From a virus: a stretch of DNA of 22,071 bases. Below, piece after piece: positions 1-7,021 of this stretch. Both the position numbers and the translations under genes were made by a program. The DNA is taken from positions 1-22,071 of the IMG/VR virus record IMGVR_UViG_3300025133_000660, one strand, 5' to 3'. How positions within the stretch are numbered: the first letter of the stretch is position 1; every line of letters begins with the position of its first letter. The notes under the pieces are model-generated. The model did not search any database and had not been told where the DNA came from. It saw only the letters and a list, made by a program, of their open reading frames with translations.

Positions 1-603
1 ATGAAGTTCTGTTATTTCTATTTGGTCTAAAGCTACATTCCAAATTCCTATCTCATCTATTTTGCCTGGAAAAGCACCTGTTGATGGTGATCTTCTCGCA
101 CCTATTACTAAGTCATTTGTTGTTGTAAAAGTACCATTACTTGCATAAGTCGTTGCAACAGTTTTTAATAAAACCCCGTCTTTATACAACTTTAAGTTAA
201 CTTGATCCCAAGTAACTAAAATATGTTGCCAAGTATTTAAAGTAACTGTACCTGCAGCAGTATCTAAAGAAGTTAAAACTGTTCCATTTGTACTTAGTGA
301 AAATCTGAAATTAGTGCCATTAAATAGACCTAAATAAAATGCTCTTGGCGAAGCTGCATCTGTACTAACAAAACTTTCCGCTGTAGCCGAACCATAAGCG
401 GTTGGATAAATCCATGCTGAAATTGATAAGGCAGTTTCTCCACTCAAGGTAGATGCGCCACAATTAACACTATCGTCAACACCATCAAATGCTAAAGATT
501 TGGTATTACTAAACGAAGGTGGTGTAGGTGTAGGACTTTTCGTACCTCCTGAAGGTATCATAAAAACTCCTTTTTTCTTTGCAAAATTATATAATGTAGG
601 CAT
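1..603 (-). CDS. LamG / concanavalin A-like lectin domain protein (3' end outside window)
   Basis: The frame is open from an ATG at 603 to the window edge, giving 201 residues without a stop; the C-terminus is missing. After a short Pro/Thr linker (about residues 22-32) the sequence has a clear LamG jelly-roll pattern: SLAFDGVDDSVNCG, ALSISAWIYP, TWQHILVTWD, LKLYKDGVLL, and FPGKIDEIGIWNVAL near the edge. LamG domains bind carbohydrate or protein ligands, so a virion role in contact with the host surface is likely (inference). The 603 start sits 4 nt after the upstream stop and gives MPTLYNFAKKKG. An internal ATG at 561 has an AGGAG in front of it and is the alternative start. The gene follows the head connectors rather than the tail-fibre genes. 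Confidence 0.85.
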   Translation of the reverse strand, partial: MPTLYNFAKKKGVFMIPSGGTKSPTPTPPSFSNTKSLAFDGVDDSVNCGASTLSGETALSISAWIYPTAYGSATAESFVSTDAASPRAFYLGLFNGTNFRFSLSTNGTVLTSLDTAAGTVTLNTWQHILVTWDQVNLKLYKDGVLLKTVATTYASNGTFTTTNDLVIGARRSPSTGAFPGKIDEIGIWNVALDQIEITELH

Positions 604-607
604 ATCT

Positions 608-1075
608 TTATATTAACGGATTATCACAATTATCATAATTAAAAGGCATCGTAAATGATACTCCACAACTCCACCCCGTAAGATCATCTTCAAACCTCTC
701 TGTAAAACTTGTCATTGTTCCGGATTTCTGAATATTAACTTTTAACCAATCAACATTGTTAGTTGTTGCCGTTCTCTGCTCAAAATAAGCAATCATATCC
801 ATTAACACCTGAGCCATATCGCTTTTTACTTCATTTTCATTACTCTCATTCTTTTCAATTATTGACATTGCTAAAATACTAAAGTTCCATGTAAAAACCC
901 CTTCACCTAACGTTGCCGGACTATCCACAACCCACAACAAAGGGTAATTAAAATCTGCTAATTGATTATGCTCAACCGCTTCCCATAGGTTGCCGTTTCC
1001 AAAGCTTTCAATCTGTCTATGAGCATCAGCAAAATCATTAAACTCCTTTATAATTTGATTATACGTTAAAATCAT
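608..1075 (-). CDS. putative neck / tail-completion structural protein
   Basis: A 155-residue soluble alpha/beta protein with no signal peptide or membrane segment. It starts 3 nt after the connector-like gene at 1079-1630 and ends 4 nt before the LamG gene, so it is read in the same late transcript. I do not recognise a named domain with certainty. Its length, acidic composition and place directly after a portal and a head-tail connector are what one expects of a tail terminator or completion protein of a siphophage. The pattern of an N-terminal helix (IIKEFNDFADAH), a strand-rich middle and a long helix (SDMAQVLMDMIAYFEQ) fits tail-terminator-like folds, but this is inference. Confidence 0.6.
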   Translation of the reverse strand: MILTYNQIIKEFNDFADAHRQIESFGNGNLWEAVEHNQLADFNYPLLWVVDSPATLGEGVFTWNFSILAMSIIEKNESNENEVKSDMAQVLMDMIAYFEQRTATTNNVDWLKVNIQKSGTMTSFTERFEDDLTGWSCGVSFTMPFNYDNCDNPLI

Positions 1076-1078
1076 CTA

Positions 1079-1630
1079 TTAACAATCTTTATAATAATTA
1101 TATTCATCTCTCCAGCACATCGTACTTTTAGCTCCGCCTAAATAAAAATTAGTTTGATAAGCAGTTACCCTTGGGTTTAGATCATCGCTCGACTCAGAAT
1201 AAGCAGCAAATAAACTCCTATTATCTATTAAATAATTAATTAGTCTTTTATCCCTTTCCTCTGCCTTATTTTTCCATTCATCCCTTAAAAATTGAAGATC
1301 CTGAAAACTTATAGGTTGACTATTTTCAGAGCTTTTCGTTGCTACCGATTTATTTCTGTATTTAAATAACATTGATGCTGAACACTCATACATAGTCCAT
1401 TGAAGCATGCTTGGTGCAACATAACCGTCAAGTAAATCAATCTCATCAGCATTTAATGTTCCGGCAGTTATCTTTGCTTTTAAATCATCATAAAGCGGTG
1501 TGCCAAGTATCGGATGTATTCTCAATTCTTGTGCGTCACGTATTGACGGTAATATAAGTCGCATATCAACATTCTCGTCAATTAGAGTATTGTTCTTAAC
1601 GTATGTTTCTGAAATAAATAACACTGCCAT
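1079..1630 (-). CDS. head-tail connector-like protein (DUF6712-like)
   Basis: 183 residues. The N-terminal stretch LFISETYVKNNTLIDENVD followed by RDAQELRIHPILGTPLYDDL, then a mostly helical body, matches the pattern I know from DUF6712-type proteins of Bacteroidota phages, which lie beside portal and capsid genes and are thought to act as head-tail adaptors. It starts 4 nt downstream of the portal gene and is followed 3 nt later by the next structural gene. The C-terminus carries a Trp/Tyr-rich tail (MCWRDEYNYYKDC). The head-tail role is inferred from position and family resemblance, not from a visible catalytic motif. Confidence 0.65.
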   Translation of the reverse strand: MAVLFISETYVKNNTLIDENVDMRLILPSIRDAQELRIHPILGTPLYDDLKAKITAGTLNADEIDLLDGYVAPSMLQWTMYECSASMLFKYRNKSVATKSSENSQPISFQDLQFLRDEWKNKAEERDKRLINYLIDNRSLFAAYSESSDDLNPRVTAYQTNFYLGGAKSTMCWRDEYNYYKDC

Positions 1631-1634
1631 AATT

Positions 1635-3530
1635 TTATCTTTTTATTCTGACCACTTGTTGTTGCCAAATGTGGCGACAAAACGGTCTATGTAAAACCTC
1701 CTCCTCTGGGTTAATAACCTCACCTCTTGCATTTCTTTCCCTTGGTATTGTGTACCATCCGCCACGTTTTGTAAAAATATCCCATCCGCTCCAATTAAAG
1801 TCGTTGTGAAGCATTTTTAATTGATCTAAAGTATATAACCTTCCTAATCCTATCATCTGTCGGCAGAAGCCACGTGAGGTATCTAATAAAATTGGTTCTC
1901 CTCTCAATCTGGGCGATAAAGCATATTTATAAACCACAAATATCTTTTCGTCTGGAATCTGTATTGAACTTATGGCTTCATCCGTTGGAATGAAATCTTT
2001 TGTTAATGCTCCGACATCCTGTAAAGATTGAATCGTTTTATTAACACTTTCAACATCCATATTTAAAGCTTTACCAATTTCAGTAACCGGCATTTTAGGA
2101 TCTGCTTTTAAAATTTCTAATACCTTTTTTTCAGATTCTGTTAAAACCATCCCAATAGCAAAAGAATAATTATTTAAAAATTTATTTTCCAACTCCTCCG
2201 CATCCTTCATGCAAGTAATTGGTTCATTGAAAGTCTGGATGATTTCCAACTCGCTTTCTCGATACCCAGAATCTTTTAATTTTTCAAAAATAAAATCATC
2301 CGTCTGGTCATCCATCATAACCCTCTCTCTTGCCTCTAAAGGTTTTAAACCTATTTTTTCGCGCAACTCGTCTTGAGTCATTACAGAAACAATAGTCTGT
2401 TCACTTAATGCTTTCTGTACCGGTTCAATTTTAACAATTTTTAAGACTTTCGGCAATCCATTGAAATTAATTAATTCGTTAAAAATCTCATTCAACGTAT
2501 CTTGCTCCGGATCTATATATAAATTTTGATATAATTCCGCTGCCGTTCTCAATTCATCTGCGTTGTTTCCAAGTCCTGTATTATCTTTTATCCCAAATAA
2601 CATTGGTGAGGTCACTCCATGAGCAGTATAAATTTCTTCTCTAATCTGTTTATTTAAACTATTGAAACGATCATCTTGCCCATTCGTTGGTATTGGAATT
2701 ATCTGCGGATGGTCTGAATTTTGATCCGTAAAACTCAATAAAGGCTTACCAGCATTATCACTTCCCGTAGCGTATTCTTTGAAACGTCTTTCAATGACCT
2801 GCATTTCCTCCTCTGTTGGTTCTCCGTTGTTAAACGATATGATGTAACCAGCAGATAAATTATTTTTTATGTTTTGAAGCGTAAAATTTGCAATTTCAAC
2901 ATCAGCTTCAAGATACGGAACTGCCGGAATGTAATCCCCTAAAGGATAAATATGTAAGTCTGGTCTATATTCTTTGTAATAAATGATATAATTCGTTGTC
3001 GTATTAATAGATTCATCAAAAGGAAATAATCTAAGCTCTGTAAAATCCTCGTTATTTTCTGGACTCCTTGCTTTCCAATCATCTGTATAAAAGTATTTAT
3101 CCTCGTCCTCTATTGCTTTCCTGACATTTCCGAAATTAATATGCTCTAAAGCAGTAATTTTTTTATTCGCATTGACCATCACTTGCATACAAAATCCTCC
3201 GTAAACCTTTTTATCTTTTACGATCTTATACAATAAATCGGTCATATTATCAATGTCATTCGTTGTCCTTAAAAAAGCATCTATCTGTGCCCTCTCCTTA
3301 AATGAAACATCTCTGCTTATTGCAAAACCCTTTCCCACAATAAAATTAGTCTTTGCATTGATTATCGTTGCGTGTTTACTCGATTCATTATAAAGCTTTG
3401 TTAAGAAATCCGGATACGTATTTTTATAAGGTCTTTCGCTTCCATATTCGTACCAATCGCCACGTCTGGATTCTTTGAAAATCGGCAATTCGTAACCTTT
3501 GAAATTTAATGTAATTAATTTAACACTCAT
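1635..3530 (-). CDS. portal protein with C-terminal winged-helix-like and Cys/His extension
   Basis: 631 residues. Residues about 30-410 look like a phage portal protein: KHATIINAKTNFIVGKGF near residue 52, a helical clip/stem region, IYTAHGVTSPMLFGI at 300-314 and the LGNNADELRTAAELY segment after it, all typical of the Bacteroidota portal group. The protein then continues unusually far. Residues about 462-512 (LTESEKKVLEILK, MPVTEIGKALNM, SVNKTIQSLQDVGALT) read as a winged helix-turn-helix. Residues about 528-628 form a separate domain with C556-R557 and a C618-R619-H620 triplet around an LYTLDQLKML and a GGWYTIP segment. The portal ring is the DNA entry and exit channel and docks the terminase. 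The gene starts 1 nt after the preceding gene ends. Confidence 0.85.
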   Translation of the reverse strand: MSVKLITLNFKGYELPIFKESRRGDWYEYGSERPYKNTYPDFLTKLYNESSKHATIINAKTNFIVGKGFAISRDVSFKERAQIDAFLRTTNDIDNMTDLLYKIVKDKKVYGGFCMQVMVNANKKITALEHINFGNVRKAIEDEDKYFYTDDWKARSPENNEDFTELRLFPFDESINTTTNYIIYYKEYRPDLHIYPLGDYIPAVPYLEADVEIANFTLQNIKNNLSAGYIISFNNGEPTEEEMQVIERRFKEYATGSDNAGKPLLSFTDQNSDHPQIIPIPTNGQDDRFNSLNKQIREEIYTAHGVTSPMLFGIKDNTGLGNNADELRTAAELYQNLYIDPEQDTLNEIFNELINFNGLPKVLKIVKIEPVQKALSEQTIVSVMTQDELREKIGLKPLEARERVMMDDQTDDFIFEKLKDSGYRESELEIIQTFNEPITCMKDAEELENKFLNNYSFAIGMVLTESEKKVLEILKADPKMPVTEIGKALNMDVESVNKTIQSLQDVGALTKDFIPTDEAISSIQIPDEKIFVVYKYALSPRLRGEPILLDTSRGFCRQMIGLGRLYTLDQLKMLHNDFNWSGWDIFTKRGGWYTIPRERNARGEVINPEEEVLHRPFCRHIWQQQVVRIKR

Positions 3531-3531
3531 A

Positions 3532-3933
3532 TCATGATGGGTTATATACTATGTTTGTTGTTGGTGAAACTGAATGCTGAGTAAAATCTGGTAATTCTGT
3601 TGAATCTAATAACCTCATTTTTCCGGATTCAACTTCCGTTAATCCCGTAGGATCTAAATTCGTTGCTGATACTTGCTCAAATGCTTTGTAACTATAATAT
3701 CCTCCCTTTCCTAAAATCAACTTTCCATTAATGGCATCATCCACACCCTCAATAAAAGAAAACATATTATAACGATCTATATTAGTAGATATATCTGCAA
3801 TAACCGTATAATAATCGACCTTTGTCTGTGCTGATGTAAATTGAAAGAGATAATAATAAGTACCCGTAAGGGTTGTCTTTTCCCAAAGAGTAGCTACAAA
3901 AATTGTCGTTGCATTTTTATTCAGCACTATCAT
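3532..3933 (-). CDS. small virion structural protein, beta-rich
   Basis: With the ATG at 3933 (MIVLNKNATT) the protein has 133 residues. An in-frame TTG at 3963 would add ten mostly Lys residues, but that stretch is better explained by the Lys-rich tail of the gene at 3917-4069 in another frame. The protein is rich in alternating hydrophobic residues and in Thr, Ser and Tyr (TGTYYYLFQFTS, GKLILGKGGYYSYKAFEQ), consistent with a beta sandwich. Similar proteins lie beside portal and capsid genes in flavobacterial phages and are probably minor head or tail parts. No enzymatic motif is visible. It ends 1 nt before the portal start. Confidence 0.65.
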   Translation of the reverse strand: MIVLNKNATTIFVATLWEKTTLTGTYYYLFQFTSAQTKVDYYTVIADISTNIDRYNMFSFIEGVDDAINGKLILGKGGYYSYKAFEQVSATNLDPTGLTEVESGKMRLLDSTELPDFTQHSVSPTTNIVYNPS

Positions 3934-4069
3934 TTTCCTTTTTTTTCTTTTTTTTTGGTTCAAATACGTCAGCTCCTAATTTCTTTAAAATTCCTTTATT
4001 TTCGTCTTTTATAACTATTTTAAATCCTTTTCCACACCATTGTTGTCCTTTTAAGCCTTTTTTAAACAT
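3917..4069 (-). CDS. small basic hypothetical protein with a Lys tract
   Basis: A 50-residue gene, MFKKGLKGQQWCGKG at the start and ending in a run of six Lys and ENDSAE. It begins 27 nt after the promoter-like motif at 4096-4113 and is the first gene after the terminator at 4120-4152. Its end overlaps the next gene by 17 nt, a typical coupled arrangement in this window. The composition (KIVIKDENKGILKKLGAD) reads like a small folded protein of Bacteroidota phages, but I know no function. The Lys codons form an A9-G-A7 run on the coding strand, so replication or transcription slippage here is plausible. Confidence 0.6.
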   Translation of the reverse strand: MFKKGLKGQQWCGKGFKIVIKDENKGILKKLGADVFEPKKKKKKENDSAE

Positions 4070-4095
4070 AATTTTACGTTTTATGGTTTGTTTAA

Positions 4096-4113
4096 TATAT
4101 GTGAAATTTTTGA
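4096..4113 (-). promoter_or_regulatory. repeated promoter-like motif, copy 1
   Basis: The minus strand reads TCAAAAATTTCACATATA here, 27 nt before the ATG at 4069 and just downstream of a terminator. It matches 17 of 18 bases of the copy at 16275-16292 and shares the TTTCACATATA core with 6391-6401. It does not resemble the Bacteroidota -7 consensus TAnnTTTG. It is therefore a candidate promoter for a phage-specific sigma factor or another regulator (inference). Confidence 0.5.
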
Positions 4114-4119
4114 ATTATT

Positions 4120-4152
4120 AAAAAAAAAAGGGACACTATTTAAAGCATCCCT
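4120..4152 (-). terminator. rho-independent terminator after the tube-like gene
   Basis: On the minus strand AGGGA (4152-4148) pairs with TCCCT (4133-4129). Further T-G, G-T, C-G and T-A pairs extend the stem inward, and ten T residues follow. The two wobble pairs work only in minus-strand RNA. It lies 27 nt after the stop of the gene at 4179-4694. Confidence 0.75.
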
Positions 4153-4178
4153 CAATAAAAGAAAATATAAAGTAGAAA

Positions 4179-4694
4179 TTAAGTGCTAATTGTTAATCCA
4201 GCTACGACAGTTGCATCAATTTGGTAAGGAGTTTCAGACTCTTTTGCCATCAGTTCTATGTCATATCCGTTACGATCTCCAAACGCAGTACCGGTATTAG
4301 CTACTAAAGATTGACCTTCAGCAAATGATTGAAAACCTAAGCCCCAATACACACCGTTGTTGTCCTTAACAATAACTGCCAAACGACCTAAAACCATAAG
4401 TCTAAGTTCGTTGCTTTTAGCATTACTAAACTTATTCAATGAAAAGGCAATTACACCCTCACTAAATCTTGTACCGTTTGCCGGATCAATCGTAGTAGTT
4501 GCTACAACGCTTCCAACTTCTTTTTTTAGTTCATATTTGTACCATGTTGCACCGCCATCTGTAATAGCAGTTACCTCATGATTTACTATTGAATAAGCGG
4601 TCATTGTGTCCCGCGACAATAGGTATAATTCTTCGATCCCACCGACACTGTCTGAGCAGTCCCTTGCAAAACCCGTAGCTAATTCACATGCCAT
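4179..4694 (-). CDS. putative major tail tube / structural protein
   Basis: 171 residues. The start MACELATGFARDCSDSVGG is characteristic of a very common Bacteroidota phage structural protein (MAC...GRxxDCxDxVGGI). It is followed by beta-rich sequence: TWYKYELKKEVGSV, GTRFSEGVIAFSL, LMVLGRLAVIVKDNNG, and a Gly-rich AFGDRNGYDIELMAKES near the end. By size and fold pattern I take it as a tail tube-like protein, although a capsid-associated structural role is also possible because it sits directly after the major capsid gene. The hairpin at 4709-4732 separates it from the capsid gene and the terminator at 4120-4152 follows it, so its level may be set separately. Confidence 0.65.
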   Translation of the reverse strand: MACELATGFARDCSDSVGGIEELYLLSRDTMTAYSIVNHEVTAITDGGATWYKYELKKEVGSVVATTTIDPANGTRFSEGVIAFSLNKFSNAKSNELRLMVLGRLAVIVKDNNGVYWGLGFQSFAEGQSLVANTGTAFGDRNGYDIELMAKESETPYQIDATVVAGLTIST

Positions 4695-4708
4695 GCTTTT
4701 ATAGTTTT

Positions 4709-4732
4709 AAAAAGAGGACTATTATACCCTCT
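4709..4732 (-). terminator. hairpin with T-run between capsid and tube-like genes (attenuator)
   Basis: On the minus strand AGAGGG (4732-4727), loop TATAATAG, then TCCTCT (4718-4713), followed by further T residues to 4709. The innermost G-T pair forms only in minus-strand RNA. It lies 12 nt after the major capsid stop, a place where phages often use a partial terminator to raise capsid mRNA relative to downstream genes (inference). Confidence 0.6.
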
Positions 4733-4743
4733 AAAGTTATTAT

Positions 4744-5673
4744 TTACGATATTTTTAATTTACACGCTTCCGCTGGAAAAGCCCAATTAATCCCACGTCT
4801 AAATGCAAAAGTTGTTTTAAAAATTCTATCATTTGGATCGTACCATGCTCTGTAATCATTTGCTTCCTCGTCTGGTAAATCAACACCAATAACAATGTTT
4901 GAAGCTCTTGTTAAATAAGCAACAGGATCACCAACAACCGCACTGTTTAATCCTGAAAGACCTACAGTTCCAACAACTGTAACTTGCGGAAAACCTACTA
5001 ATGGTAGTTCATTTCCGGGTGCGCCATCAACAACATAATGAAAATAATTTCCATCAGCAATAGCTCTTTGATACATTAAAAATAAATCCATTCCTAAGAA
5101 GATTTTAATATCATCTGCATCTGCAATATCCTCATCCATTGATTCAGCTAAAAACGATAACGATTCAATAATGATCGAAGCAGTTTGAATACCAGCCGTT
5201 GGTGAAGTAACATCTACTACAGCAGTATGTTGTGCCATTAAACCAGCATAAGAACCAGCACCAGCAGTACCCGTCCAATCTAATATTTCAATTTGTTTCT
5301 GAATTTTAGCAATCTTTAAACCAAAATATAACTCAGCAAAAGGAATCTCTTCTTTTTCGTTTGTTACTCCTTGTTTAAGCATTGTTTGTGTGTACTTTGC
5401 AGCAAGGTCGCTCATGCATAAATCTTCGTGAACTGCCAAAGCATTTGGAGTTATAGTTCTTTGAGATAAAGTAGTAGTGCCATCTGCAGATCTCGAGCAT
5501 CCATCGTCTTGCAATACCACATCGGTATCTAAAATGTTAATGGTTGTCGGTCCCTTTACATCGGGTTGTATTTGTGCGTATTTTGATAATTGCCCACCAG
5601 CAACACTTTCAACGATAAGCTTCATTGCTTGTTCGTCTACGTAATTTGTTAATCCTGTTACATCAAAACTCAT
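4744..5673 (-). CDS. major capsid protein
   Basis: 309 residues. The start MSFDVTGLTNYVDEQAMKLI and the following pattern (GPTTINILDTDVVLQDDGCS, ALAVHEDLCMSDLAAKY, FAELYFGLKIAKIQKQIE) are those of the major capsid proteins of Bacteroidota siphophages, expected to have an HK97-like fold. A middle region (IKIFLGMDLFLMYQRAIADG, about residues 188-207) and a C-terminal RIFKTTFAFRRGINW fit the core of that fold. It lies 15 nt after the scaffold gene, which lies after the protease, giving the standard protease-scaffold-capsid block. It should be the most abundant virion protein; the hairpin after it supports differential expression. Confidence 0.85.
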   Translation of the reverse strand: MSFDVTGLTNYVDEQAMKLIVESVAGGQLSKYAQIQPDVKGPTTINILDTDVVLQDDGCSRSADGTTTLSQRTITPNALAVHEDLCMSDLAAKYTQTMLKQGVTNEKEEIPFAELYFGLKIAKIQKQIEILDWTGTAGAGSYAGLMAQHTAVVDVTSPTAGIQTASIIIESLSFLAESMDEDIADADDIKIFLGMDLFLMYQRAIADGNYFHYVVDGAPGNELPLVGFPQVTVVGTVGLSGLNSAVVGDPVAYLTRASNIVIGVDLPDEEANDYRAWYDPNDRIFKTTFAFRRGINWAFPAEACKLKIS

Positions 5674-5688
5674 AAGTTCAATTTTTAT

Positions 5689-6369
5689 TTAGTTAATAAT
5701 ATTTTTTGCTTTTAATCTTTCTATAATATCTGCTTTTTTATCTTTCTTTAAATTCTGGAAACCACTTTTTTGTTTTTTAACAGAATTTGTTGTTGGTTGA
5801 TTGACTAATTTTTCGGTCAATTCCAATAAGCTTGTAAATGCAGTTTTTAATTGAATAATTTCTTTTTTCAATCCATCTATGTCCTCTGCTTTGCCAAAAT
5901 GCTTTTCAGTAACAATAGATTCAATAATTTTCTTTGCTTCCTTTTTTTGATCCTCTGTTAAAGGTTCATTTTTCAATTCCTCGTCTTCAGATGGCACCGC
6001 CTCATCCTCCTCTAATTCAGGCTCAGTAATCGCCACAATAACACCGCCCTCAGTCGTAACAACCCTTCCGTCTGCTAAAGTCCAATCTCCGTCTGGAGCT
6101 GGTACAAGTTCATCTTCAATCATTACTACCATTGCAGCACCAAGAGTAACGTCCGGCTCAATTTGAGCAACCGTACCATCTTCAAGCACAACGTCTTCAA
6201 ATTTTTCTGTTTTTGGGGTTTCTGTAACTTCTGTTTCCTTTTCCTCAGTTACTACTGTTTCCGGATTTTCTGTTACTTCTTTATTTTCTACTGTTGGGAC
6301 TTCAACGTCCACACCTTCAGTTTTAAAAATATTTCTAATATCTTGAAATAATTGTCTTGCTTCATTCAT
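5689..6369 (-). CDS. capsid scaffold-like protein
   Basis: 226 residues, strongly acidic, with a low-complexity Glu/Thr/Val region at about 25-55, a short repeated strand motif (LEDGTVAQIEPDVTLG and LADGRVVTTEGGVIVAI, residues about 60-115), a Glu/Asp-rich linker and a long helix at about 135-190 (EDIDGLKKEIIQLKTAF). It ends in a basic tail. Acidic, coiled-coil, low-complexity proteins between the protease and the major capsid gene are normally scaffolds removed during maturation. The ADGRVV...EGGVI motif is familiar from Bacteroidota phage proteins at the same place. It is the first gene after a promoter-like motif at 6391, so it probably heads a scaffold-capsid transcript. Confidence 0.75.
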   Translation of the reverse strand: MNEARQLFQDIRNIFKTEGVDVEVPTVENKEVTENPETVVTEEKETEVTETPKTEKFEDVVLEDGTVAQIEPDVTLGAAMVVMIEDELVPAPDGDWTLADGRVVTTEGGVIVAITEPELEEDEAVPSEDEELKNEPLTEDQKKEAKKIIESIVTEKHFGKAEDIDGLKKEIIQLKTAFTSLLELTEKLVNQPTTNSVKKQKSGFQNLKKDKKADIIERLKAKNIIN

Positions 6370-6390
6370 AACTTTAAAGTCTTTACTATA

Positions 6391-6408
6391 TATATGTGAA
6401 AAAAATAA
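6391..6408 (-). promoter_or_regulatory. repeated promoter-like motif, copy 2
   Basis: The minus strand carries TTTCACATATA at 6401-6391, 22 nt before the scaffold ATG at 6369. It is preceded by a T-rich stretch and lies in the 56-nt gap after the protease gene. The 11-base core is identical to the copies at 4096 and 16275; the upstream TCAAAWA part is replaced by a T-run. It is a likely start of the transcript for scaffold and capsid (inference). Confidence 0.45.
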
Positions 6409-6425
6409 CTTTTTAAAAAAAATAT

Positions 6426-7016
6426 TTATTTATTCTTATAATTTTTAATTACATCCCTGATTCTTGTAATAATTTTTTCTTTTAATTCCCTTCCGTTATC
6501 TTGACCAAAAAGTCCCTCTACACTAAAACCGTTAAAAACTCCGGCTTTAATTTGTTTCCACAATTCGTCATTTTCAACTCTCATAGATCCCCACCATGAG
6601 CCATCCGGAACTTCGTCAAATCCCTGTGGAGTATTAATACCTCTTTCCTTGTCAATAATCAAACTTTCAATAACGTAAACCCCTTCCGCTTCATCATTTT
6701 TATTATGCATGATATTTATATTATTTGAATAACCATGCTTAAAAAATTTATTTACAATTTTATTAATAGTATCTTTTTTAAAGACAACATAAAATTTTTC
6801 GCCCTGATCGTTAGATCTTACAATAGGTAAGTCAGCAATCATGAAAAAACCGGAAACAATTCTCTTGTCCGCATCCTGAATTTTAAATTGTAAATCCACT
6901 TCTTTTTGTTTATTGAAAGCCATCCAAAGCTTCTCAACTGCCGGAGCATCTACTAAAGCGATAAAATCAACGCCAGATTCGTCCTCCTCATTTATTACTA
7001 ATTCTAATAGTTCCAT
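6426..7016 (-). CDS. prohead maturation protease, XkdF-like
   Basis: 196 residues. It fits the XkdF-like / HK97-type prohead protease group: an N-terminal EESGVDFIALVDAPAV-like segment (residues about 11-27), strand IVSGFFMIADLPIVR near 53, NIMHNKND with the probable catalytic His at 104, VYVIESLIID at 113-122, GSWWGSMRVENDELWKQIK, and GVFNGFSVEGLF with the probable nucleophile Ser at 165. These proteases cut scaffold and capsid delta regions inside the prohead. Its place just before scaffold and capsid agrees. The C-terminus is basic (KNYKNK). It follows the tape measure gene by 5 nt, so it is read through from the tail operon. Confidence 0.8.
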   Translation of the reverse strand: MELLELVINEEDESGVDFIALVDAPAVEKLWMAFNKQKEVDLQFKIQDADKRIVSGFFMIADLPIVRSNDQGEKFYVVFKKDTINKIVNKFFKHGYSNNINIMHNKNDEAEGVYVIESLIIDKERGINTPQGFDEVPDGSWWGSMRVENDELWKQIKAGVFNGFSVEGLFGQDNGRELKEKIITRIRDVIKNYKNK

Positions 7017-7021
7017 AATTT

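Noticed and set aside
574-592. Bacteroidota -7 like TAnnTTTG near the LamG start
   Set aside because: No TTG at the right upstream distance, and the bases lie in the LYNFAK codons of the gene if 603 is the start.
3938-3957. A AAA AAG heptamers in the Lys tract as a -1 frameshift site
   Set aside because: A -1 slip here reaches a stop within about two codons, so it would not join the next gene; only +1 or polymerase slippage could.
3934-3963. TTG start at 3963 for the 3532-3933 gene
   Set aside because: It only adds the Lys tract of the overlapping gene; the ATG at 3933 gives the expected N-terminus.
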